Source: Alphaproteobacteria bacterium
GTDB lineage: Bacteria > Pseudomonadota > Alphaproteobacteria > Rhizobiales > Aestuariivirgaceae
DNA: 14,965 bases
Reading direction: 5' to 3'
Assembly (NCBI GenBank): GCA_026400595.1
Contig: JAPLOT010000542.1
Location: forward strand, 1 to 14,965
The position numbers and the translations under genes were made by a program. This document shows, piece after piece, positions 9,300 to 14,965 of the stretch (positions within the stretch are counted from its first letter, which is position 1; each line of letters starts with the position of its first letter). The notes under the pieces are model-generated. The model did no database searches and was not told where the DNA came from. It saw nothing but the letters and a program-made list of their open reading frames with translations.

Positions 9300-11099
9300 A
9301 TGCAGCGCATGCATGTTCTGGCCGGCGCAGGCCTGGCCGCCCTGGTCCTGCTGCTGGCAGGCTGGATGATCTTCGCACCGGGCTGGGTAACGGCCCGGCT
9401 GCAGGAGGCCATCCGCGTCCAGCTCGGCCGCGACCTCAAGGTCACGGGTGGCGCACATCTGAACTTCTCGCCGCTGTCGGTCCAGCTCGACGGTCTCCGG
9501 CTGGAAGATCCTGCCGCGCCGGACGATGCGCTGGCCACGGCGAAGTCCGCGCGCATTCCAATCAGCTTCATGGGACTGGTGGGACGCAACATCGACCTGA
9601 CCCGCGCAACCCTCGTCGATCCGGAGTTCGCCTTCCTGGTGAATGAAAAAGGCGATGCCAACTGGGCGCTCCCCGCACCCAAGACGCCAGAGGCCATCCG
9701 GCTGGACCTGGAGAATGCCTCGATCCGCTTCTTCGATGCCCGCATCGGCCAGAGCTTCACGACATCGGGCGGAACGCTCGCCGCCGACATTACGGCGGAC
9801 GGCGGCCTCGCGGTTTCCGGCACCATGGTGGTGAAGGACAGGCTGGTCAAGACCGAGGCCACGCTGAAGTCGCTGGCCCGCGTGCACGAGGACGGCTCGC
9901 CCTTCCAGCTCAACTTCGATGCGCCGGACCTTGGCGTTACCTTCGAGGGCCGGCTGGCCACGGCGAAGACGCTGAGCCTGGTCGGCACGGTGTCGCTGAG
10001 CGGCACCAGCCTGCACCAGGCGCTGGACTGGATGGGTATCGACACCGGGCGCGACGGCGAGCCGGGCTTCACGGTGTCCGGCGCGCTCGAGACGGCAGGG
10101 CGCGCCTTCGCCGTCAAGGCGGCGGAACTCAGCCTTGGCAATATGCGGATGTCGGGCGACATGAGCATCGACGTCCGGTCGGAGAGGCCGCGTTTCGACG
10201 GCCTGCTCTCCGCCGCGGATTTCGACCTTGCCCCCTTCGTGCCCGCAACCGGCAGCAGCGCGGATGACTGGGGCCGCAACCCGCTGGGGCTTGGCGCCCT
10301 GCGCGAGCTGGATGCCACCATCGCCATCAAGGCCGACAGCCTGCGCTACGCCGAACTCACCGCCGGCCCGTCGCAGATCAACTTGACGCTCGCCGAAGGG
10401 CAGCTCGACAGCCAGATCAACATGTCCGGCCTGGCCGGCGGCGCTGCCACACTGCAGGTCACCGCGGATGCGACCACGTCTCCTCCCGTGCTCGGGCTGG
10501 GGTTCAAGGCCGAGGCTGTCGACTTCCAGTCGCTGCTCGCGCCGTACGGAATCTCCTGGATCAGCGGACGCGGCAACCTGGTGGCGCTGGTCTCGGGCCA
10601 GGGTGCAACGCAGCAGGAGTTGATCGGCGCGCTCAAGGGAGAGGCGGAAGCCAGCATCGCCGATGGCGCGCTGACGGGACTCGACATTGCATCGCTCTTC
10701 GCCGCCGCGAGCCAGCGCATCGTGGAGGGATGGGCCAGCCAGCAGGGTGCAGCGACCGGCTTCGCCACGCTCACGGCGCGCGCAACAATTGCCGACGGCA
10801 TTGCGACCATGAGCAATCTCGCGCTCAGCAACCCGACCCTCACCCTGACCGGCGGCGGCGATGTGGATCTGCTGCGCCGGTCGCTCGACCTCAGCGTCGA
10901 CCCGCGAGTGCTTGCAGCAGACGGCACGAGCAGCGGACTGCCGGTCTCGCTGCGCGTCTCCGGCCCCTGGGCCACGCCGCGCATCTATCCCGACATTGCC
11001 GACATCCTCAGCAAGCCGGAGCAGGCCTATGAACGCCTGCGCGCCATGGGGCTTCAGCAACAGCAGCCGCAGCTTCCGGCCCCGGCCATGCCCAATTGA
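9300..11099 (+). CDS. AsmA family protein
   Basis: A 599-residue envelope protein with one N-terminal membrane anchor (about 5-26), followed by the AsmA-type opening: LGRDLKVTGGAHLNFSPLSVQLDGLRLEDP. The long middle is repetitive beta-strand-rich sequence with alternating hydrophobic residues and no enzyme motif. The C-terminal region (about 465-575) has GALKGEAEASIADGALTGLDI and DVDLLRRSLDLSVDPRV followed by PVSLRVSGPWATPRIYPDI, the AsmA C-terminal pattern. AsmA-like proteins belong to the bridge-like lipid-transfer superfamily between inner and outer membrane. The start at 9300 was chosen because GGGAG lies 6 bases before it and a hydrophobic anchor follows directly; the frame is open back to 8448, but only as antisense of the synthetase. 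MoaE follows after 31 bases, so co-transcription is likely. A short Q-rich tail ends the protein. Confidence 0.88.
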   Translation: MQRMHVLAGAGLAALVLLLAGWMIFAPGWVTARLQEAIRVQLGRDLKVTGGAHLNFSPLSVQLDGLRLEDPAAPDDALATAKSARIPISFMGLVGRNIDLTRATLVDPEFAFLVNEKGDANWALPAPKTPEAIRLDLENASIRFFDARIGQSFTTSGGTLAADITADGGLAVSGTMVVKDRLVKTEATLKSLARVHEDGSPFQLNFDAPDLGVTFEGRLATAKTLSLVGTVSLSGTSLHQALDWMGIDTGRDGEPGFTVSGALETAGRAFAVKAAELSLGNMRMSGDMSIDVRSERPRFDGLLSAADFDLAPFVPATGSSADDWGRNPLGLGALRELDATIAIKADSLRYAELTAGPSQINLTLAEGQLDSQINMSGLAGGAATLQVTADATTSPPVLGLGFKAEAVDFQSLLAPYGISWISGRGNLVALVSGQGATQQELIGALKGEAEASIADGALTGLDIASLFAAASQRIVEGWASQQGAATGFATLTARATIADGIATMSNLALSNPTLTLTGGGDVDLLRRSLDLSVDPRVLAADGTSSGLPVSLRVSGPWATPRIYPDIADILSKPEQAYERLRAMGLQQQQPQLPAPAMPN

Positions 11100-11130
11100 A
11101 TGCGCCCCCGAAGGCAGGCAACATGACGCC

Positions 11131-11589
11131 ATGATCCGCGTACAGCAGCAACCCTTCGACGCCGGCCAGGAACTCACCGCCCTCAAGGCGGGACGTACCA
11201 ACATTGGCGGCACCGTGATGTTCCTCGGCACTGTGCGCGACGTCTCGGATGGCTCTGACATCCGGGCCATGACGCTCGAGCACTATCCCGGCATGACGGA
11301 GCGGGCATTGCAGGAGATCGAAGCCGAAGCCCAGCGGCGATGGCCCCTCGATGCCTCGCTGATCATCCACCGCTACGGGCGGCTGGAACCCGGCGAGGAT
11401 ATCGTCCTTGTCATCACCGCGTCCGCACATCGCGACGCCGCCTTCGATGCCTGCCATTTCCTGATCGACTGGCTGAAGACGAAGGCGCCCTTCTGGAAGC
11501 TCGAGGAGAGCCCGCGAGGGGCCAACTGGGTGGCGGCCAAGGAGAGTGACGACGACGCGGCCGCCCGGTGGGAGGCTTCGCCGCCGTGA
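11131..11589 (+). CDS. moaE: Molybdopterin synthase catalytic subunit MoaE
   Basis: Transfers sulfur from thiocarboxylated MoaD to cyclic pyranopterin monophosphate, giving molybdopterin (EC 2.8.1.12). The 152 residues fit the family. Seen: GTVMFLGTVRD (27-37), LEHYPGM (49-55), and the active region SAHRDAAFDACHFLIDWLKTKAPFWKLE, in which H100, R101, K116 and K123 correspond in spacing to the conserved His/Arg and the two catalytic lysines (K119, K126 of E. coli). The start at 11131 gives the normal N-terminus; the frame is open back to 10861, but only within the AsmA gene. The Shine-Dalgarno region is weak. No moaD is adjacent, though moaD-moaE pairs are common, so MoaD is encoded elsewhere. 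The stop overlaps the start of the thermonuclease gene. Confidence 0.94.
   Translation: MIRVQQQPFDAGQELTALKAGRTNIGGTVMFLGTVRDVSDGSDIRAMTLEHYPGMTERALQEIEAEAQRRWPLDASLIIHRYGRLEPGEDIVLVITASAHRDAAFDACHFLIDWLKTKAPFWKLEESPRGANWVAAKESDDDAAARWEASPP
11571..11575 (+). promoter_or_regulatory. Ribosome-binding site deciding the thermonuclease start
   Basis: GGAGG lies 10 bases before GTG at 11586, inside the end of moaE. The alternative start GTG at 11568 has no purine-rich stretch upstream and would itself overlap this site, so 11586 is preferred. Confidence 0.55.
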
Positions 11590-12143
11590 GGAGGAGGTCG
11601 CGCGGCCTGTCGCGCCTGCTCCTGACCGTTGCGGTGCTTGCAGCAATACTGCTCGCCCTGCGCCAGTTCGGACTGATCGCCCCGGAGACCGGACAGTTCC
11701 GCGCCGTCGACGGCGATTCGCTGCGGCGCGGCGACATCGAACTGCGGCTGCATGGCATCGATGCCCCCGAACTTCATCAGGAGTGCCAGCGCGCCGATGG
11801 CACGGCCTATGCCTGCGGGCGGGAGGCCCGGTCGCAACTGGCGAAGCTGGTGGCCGGGGTGGAACTGTCCTGCGTCGTGCTTGAGACCGACCGCTATGAG
11901 CGGGAGGTTGCAACCTGCAGCGACGGCGACATCGACATCAATGCAGAAATGGTGCGGTCGGGATGGGCCACGGCCTACACGCGGCATGGCAGCGACTATC
12001 TGGCGGAAGAGCAGTCCGCGCGATCCGCACGCCGCGGGATCTGGCAGGGCCGTTTCGAGCAGCCGGAAGCGTGGCGCAATCGCCACCGCGATGCGCTTGT
12101 GCGGGGCAGCATGGCGGATGAGGCCTCATCCATTCACGACTGA
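11586..12143 (+). CDS. Membrane-anchored thermonuclease (SNase-like) family protein
   Basis: 185 residues from a GTG start that overlaps the moaE stop as GTGA. A basic N-terminus (MRRRSRGLSR) and a hydrophobic stretch (11-25) make a signal anchor, so the nuclease domain should be periplasmic. The SNase-like fold begins FRAVDGDSL; by comparison with staphylococcal nuclease the calcium-binding and catalytic residues appear intact: D42/D44, R54, D59 and E62 in RLHGIDAPE, and R106 in DRYEREVATC. DINAEMVRSGWA (about 117-128) and SARRGIW are also family marks. Four cysteines (67, 77, 96, 111) in the domain suggest disulfides, which fits export. Many alphaproteobacterial members of this family have no known substrate, so nuclease activity is inferred from the conserved residues. 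An alternative start at 11568 would add six residues. Confidence 0.85.
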   Translation: MRRRSRGLSRLLLTVAVLAAILLALRQFGLIAPETGQFRAVDGDSLRRGDIELRLHGIDAPELHQECQRADGTAYACGREARSQLAKLVAGVELSCVVLETDRYEREVATCSDGDIDINAEMVRSGWATAYTRHGSDYLAEEQSARSARRGIWQGRFEQPEAWRNRHRDALVRGSMADEASSIHD

Positions 12144-12174
12144 CATGGGCTTCGCGCGGCAGAGCCCATTGTCA
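12141..12174 (+). terminator. Stop-codon hairpin, possible terminator after the thermonuclease
   Basis: TGACATGGGCT (12141-12151) pairs with AGCCCATTGTCA (12163-12174), giving 11 base pairs with one bulged T and an 11-base loop. The first three bases are the stop codon. No T-run follows on the plus strand, so it is not a classical terminator; it may instead protect the mRNA 3' end or assist Rho-independent ending weakly. Confidence 0.4.
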
Positions 12175-12185
12175 TCGGCGCGGAA

Positions 12186-12206
12186 ATGATCATAACTTTG
12201 CGCAAA
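12186..12206. repeat. Two adjacent palindromes upstream of the monooxygenase gene
   Basis: ATGATCAT (12186-12193) and TTTGCGCAAA (12197-12206) are perfect palindromes 3 bases apart in a locally AT-rich stretch, ending 14 bases before the GGAGG ribosome-binding site of the next gene. They lie where an operator or promoter would be expected, but no regulator is recognised. Confidence 0.35.
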
Positions 12207-12232
12207 ACAAAATCGAACCGGGAGGACCCAGG

Positions 12233-13994
12233 ATGGCCAAGACCGCCGCAAAGAAGAAAGCCGCAAGGAAATCCGCCGTGAAACCTGCCAAGAAGTCGGC
12301 GTCACGCAAGGCGGCAAAGCCGGCACCACGCAAGGCGGTGAAGGCGGTGGCGAAGGCCTCGCCGACACAGGCGGTGAAAGCGTGGCTGAAACGCTTTGAC
12401 GCGGCACTCACGGCGGGCGATGTCGATGCTGCGGTCAAGCTCTTCGGTGTGGAGAGCTTCTGGCGCGACCTTGTGTCCTTCACCTGGAACATCAAGACCT
12501 CCGAAGGCCAGCAACAGATCGCCGACATGCTCAAGGCGACGCTCAAGAAGGTGAAGCCGTCAAACTGGCAGATCGAAGGCGAGGCCAGCGAGGGCGGCGG
12601 CCTGCAGGAAGCCTGGATCACATTCGAGACAAAGGTCGCGCGCGGCCGCGGGCATCTGCGCCTCAAGGACGGCAAGGCCTGGACCCTGCTCACCACCATG
12701 GTTGAACTCAAGGGCCATGAAGAGCCCTCCGGCGAGAAGCGCCCGCCGGGCGTCGTCCATGGCGCCTTCAGGGACCGCAAGACCTGGGCCGAGCGCCGCG
12801 CCGAGGAACAGGCAAAGCTCGGCTATGAGGAGCAGCCCTATGTGCTCATCGTCGGTGGCGGACAGGGTGCCATCGGCCTTGGCGCGCGGTTGAAGCGGCT
12901 GGGCGTTCCGACGCTCATCGTCGAGAAGAACGAACGGCCGGGCGATTCCTGGCGCAAGCGCTACAAGTCGCTCTGCCTGCATGATCCGGTCTGGTACGAC
13001 CATATGCCCTATCTGCCATTCCCCGATCACTGGCCGGTCTTCTCGCCGAAGGACAAGATCGGCGACTGGCTGGAGATGTACACGAAAGTGATGGAGCTGA
13101 ATTACTGGGGCTCGACTGTCTGCGAGAAGGCCTCCTACGATCCCGAAAGGAAGGAATGGACCGTCGAGGTCGTGCGCAATGGCCAGCCGGTGACACTCCG
13201 GCCCAAGCAGCTGGTGCTGGCCACCGGCATGTCCTCCGTCCCCACCATCCCGAAGGATCCGGGCCGCGAGACCTTCGAGGGCGAGATCCAGCAAGTCCGA
13301 CACGCTGATGGATATCGGCCTCTCCGCCCTCTACTCGGAGAAGGCGGTCAAGAGCGGCATCGATCATCACAAGGCAGATCTGATCTTCGCCTCGGTGCCC
13401 TACAAGGTTCTGCCGGCCGTTCAGACCCCGCTTTACGAGCAGATGAAGAAGAAGGATGCCGGGTTCTACAAACGCCTCGAGAAGGCGGGCTTCATGCTCG
13501 ACTGGGGCGAAGACGGCTCGGGCCTCTTCATGAAGTATCTCCGCCGCGGCTCCGGCTACTACATCGACGTTGGTGCGTCCGAGCTCGTCTGCGATGGCAA
13601 GATCAAGCTGAAGAGCGGCGTGTCAGTGAAGGAGATCAAGCCACACTCCATCGTCTTCTCCGATGGCAGCGAGCTGGAAGCCGATCTCATCATCTATGCC
13701 ACCGGCTATTCCTCGATGAACGGCTGGGCCGCCAGGCTGATCAGCCAGGAGGTGGCCGACAAGGTCGGCAAGGTCTGGGGCCTCGGGTCCGGCACCAAGA
13801 AGGATCCCGGCCCCTGGGAGGGCGAACTCCGCAACATGTGGAAGCCGACGCAGCAGGAGGCGCTGTGGTTCCATGGCGGCAACCTGCATCAGTCGCGCCA
13901 CTACTCGCAGTTCCTGTCGCTGCAGCTCAAGGCGCGGCAGGAAGGCATTCCGACGCCGGTCTACGGACTGCCGGAGGTTCATCACAAGGCGTGA
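12233..13994 (+). pseudogene. Flavin-containing monooxygenase-like gene, disrupted by internal deletion and frameshift
   Basis: The start is well fixed: GGAGG lies 7 bases before ATG 12233. Residues 1-43 are a Lys/Ala-rich basic tail; about 44-165 look like an SnoaL/NTF2-type domain; about 200-350 are the FAD-binding half, with VLIVGGGQGAIG (204-215), VEKNERPGDSWRKRYKSLCLHDP and LVLATGMSSVP. At FEGEIQ (348-353) the homology stops. It resumes in a different frame at SKSDTLMDIGL (from about 13290) and runs to the stop at 13992-13994 with ADLIIYATGYSSMNGW and MWKPTQQEALWFHGGNLHQSRHYS. Full-length relatives carry roughly 50 more residues between these points, including the NADPH-binding motif. 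The break falls on the His codon expected in the FMO mark F-x-G-x-x-x-H. Translation from 12233 would continue out of frame to 14083. The rest of the sequence is undecayed, so recent mutation or a sequencing or assembly error are both possible. Fits the YUCCA/Baeyer-Villiger-like FMO group; substrate unknown. Confidence 0.85.
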
Positions 13995-14000
13995 ATGCGG

Positions 14001-14022
14001 AAGGGCCCCTCGCGGGGCCCTT
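14001..14022 (+). terminator. Hairpin terminator between the monooxygenase and HupE genes
   Basis: A perfect 9-bp stem AAGGGCCCC/GGGGCCCTT with a TCGC loop begins 6 bases after the monooxygenase stop. The T tract after it is short (TT, then CTC), so it may be a modest terminator; by symmetry it could also serve the convergent HupE gene, whose stop is 26 bases away. Confidence 0.7.
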
Positions 14023-14048
14023 CTCATGCTGGACTGGACCTATGCCCT

Positions 14049-14579
14049 TCAGGCGGAGCGGCGAACCGGCATCACGCGGTTGAGCGCCAACCCCGCACCG
14101 AGGCCCGCGCCATGCAGGATGACGGTCCCGGCGATGAAGCCGAGGGCATAGTCGAGGGCCGAGGCGCCGATCGGCATTTCAACCGTATGGGCATAGCCGT
14201 GGAACACGGCGAAGGCGCCGGCGAGTGCTGTGGCCACCACCAGCGGAATGCTGCGGCGGATGAGGGCCGCAAAGCCGAGGACGCCGACCGAAAGCAGTAT
14301 GGCTGCTTCGACGTATGGCAGGCCGAAACCCGCAAGGCCCCAGAGCCCGCCCGCCACCATCATCGAGACGAAGGCGGCCGGAACCATCCACAGGGCGCGG
14401 CCGCCGAGATTGGCGGCCAGCAGGCCCACCGCGAACATGGCCAGCAGGTGATCGTAGCCGCCGAAAGGATGGGCGAAACCATGGGTGAAGCCCGAGGCCA
14501 CGTCGTGGCCCGTATGGGCCTGCGCGGTCCCGGCCATGACGGCGAGAATGAATGATGCGGCGGCGATCCGGCGTGTCAT
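14049..14579 (-). CDS. HupE/UreJ family permease (probable nickel or cobalt transporter)
   Basis: 176 residues with a signal peptide (1-21, cleavage after AQA) leaving a mature N-terminus HTGHDVASGF that could bind metal. The family signature HPFGGYDHLLAMFAVGL (37-53) and the second conserved motif FHGYAHTVEMP (126-136) are both present, with about six hydrophobic segments. HupE and UreJ proteins are thought to import Ni2+ for hydrogenase or urease. AAAGGAGC lies 6 bases before the ATG. No hydrogenase, urease or cobalamin gene is in the window, so the metal and the enzyme served are unknown; cobalt uptake for B12 is also possible. It is divergent from the dehydrogenase gene across 167 bases. 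Confidence 0.92.
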   Translation of the reverse strand: MTRRIAAASFILAVMAGTAQAHTGHDVASGFTHGFAHPFGGYDHLLAMFAVGLLAANLGGRALWMVPAAFVSMMVAGGLWGLAGFGLPYVEAAILLSVGVLGFAALIRRSIPLVVATALAGAFAVFHGYAHTVEMPIGASALDYALGFIAGTVILHGAGLGAGLALNRVMPVRRSA

Positions 14580-14598
14580 GTGCTGCTCCTTTGCTCTT

Positions 14599-14712
14599 GC
14601 AATGCGCCCCTTGGCGTATTCTATGACGGAACCAAACTAGCACGGCGGCGCCCCCGCGCCAGCGCCTTGTTGCGGCCTCCCATGGCAGCAAAGCGTCATG
14701 CGCAATGCGCCC
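14599..14712. repeat. 11-bp direct repeat in the HupE-SDR intergenic region
   Basis: GCAATGCGCCC occurs at 14599-14609 and again at 14702-14712, each followed by TTG (after one extra C in the first copy). The copies lie 20 bases before the hupE-like start and 34 bases before the SDR start, so they flank a divergent control region. Could be an operator pair or a chance GC-rich repeat. Confidence 0.4.
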
Positions 14713-14746
14713 TTGCATCAGGATTTTGCAGAAAGGACCATCGACA

Positions 14747-14965
14747 ATGACCCATTCCGCCCTCAGACCGGATTCCGTCGCCGTGATCACCGGCGGTGCG
14801 GCCGGGATCGGTCTCGCCGCCGCACGGCGCTTCGCGGCCGCAGGTCTCAAGGTCTGCATCGCCGATCTGGGGGCAGAACGGCTCGCCGCCGCCGCAGCCG
14901 GTCTCGCCGCGACGAGCCACGGCGGCATGAACACCGTCATGACGATGGAGGCAGACGTCAGCCGT
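14747..14965 (+). CDS. Short-chain dehydrogenase/reductase (N-terminal part)
   Basis: 73 codons are visible before the window ends. The classical SDR cofactor motif TGGAAGIG (15-22) follows strand VAVI, and AD at 39-40 at the end of the second strand favours NAD(H) over NADP(H). The start ATG has AAAGGA 9 bases upstream. The catalytic Tyr-x-x-x-Lys lies beyond the window, so substrate and subfamily cannot be told. Confidence 0.88.
   Translation, partial: MTHSALRPDSVAVITGGAAGIGLAAARRFAAAGLKVCIADLGAERLAAAAAGLAATSHGGMNTVMTMEADVSR

Noticed and set aside
10861..11130. N-terminal extension of MoaE
   Set aside because: It overlaps the end of the AsmA gene in another frame, and the normal MoaE N-terminus begins at 11131.
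9246..11270. Minus-strand open frame of 674 codons opposite the AsmA gene
   Set aside because: Same Arg/Ala/Gln/His-biased composition with no recognisable motif, opposite a gene with clear AsmA features and a good ribosome-binding site.
13290..13296. Programmed ribosomal frameshift as explanation for the split monooxygenase
   Set aside because: No slippery heptamer or downstream stimulatory structure is evident at the junction, and about 50 residues of the family are missing, which a frameshift alone cannot supply.

Overview
This looks like ordinary chromosomal DNA from a GC-rich alphaproteobacterium, most likely of the Hyphomicrobiales (Rhizobiales) or a near relative. Four things point there: the high GC with long meaningless antisense reading frames, a histidine tRNA gene of the unusual alphaproteobacterial kind, a PdhS/PleC/DivJ-type histidine kinase, and an alphaproteobacterial phasin. 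No insertion sequence, phage gene, CRISPR array or integrase is visible.

Layout. Positions 1-2246 hold a two-gene plus-strand unit: the C-terminal part of the glycolate oxidase iron-sulfur subunit (glcF) and, 2 bases later, malate synthase A (aceB). Positions 2259-2335 are a minus-strand tRNA-His gene with its own probable promoter. A strong terminator (2382-2408) ends a minus-strand phasin gene (2466-2906). The region between phasin and kinase carries two TGC-N3-GCA motifs resembling PhaR operators and a near-CtrA box. Positions 3126-5579 encode a multi-PAS histidine kinase that starts at TTG. Its stop codon overlaps the start of an iron-type ABC permease (5576-7273). Acetoacetyl-CoA synthetase (7245-9203, minus) converges on the permease and overlaps its 3' end. 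Positions 9300-12143 are a plus-strand series: AsmA-family protein, MoaE and a membrane-anchored thermonuclease. Positions 12233-13994 hold a flavin monooxygenase gene that appears broken by an internal deletion and frameshift. A terminator hairpin (14001-14022) separates it from a minus-strand HupE/UreJ permease (14049-14579). The window ends in the first 73 codons of a short-chain dehydrogenase.

Functional themes. glcF and aceB together send glycolate through glyoxylate to malate. The phasin and acetoacetyl-CoA synthetase both belong to polyhydroxybutyrate and ketone-body metabolism, though they are not in one operon. The kinase shares sequence features with the family that controls the DivK/CtrA cell-cycle circuit, and it is translationally coupled to a transporter gene that lacks its ATPase and binding protein in this window.

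I did not find a convincing new defence, mobile or RNA-guided system. The observations most worth checking are the broken monooxygenase, its histone-H1-like lysine/alanine-rich N-terminus, the tRNA-His acceptor end, the kinase-permease overlap, and the paired motifs upstream of the phasin.
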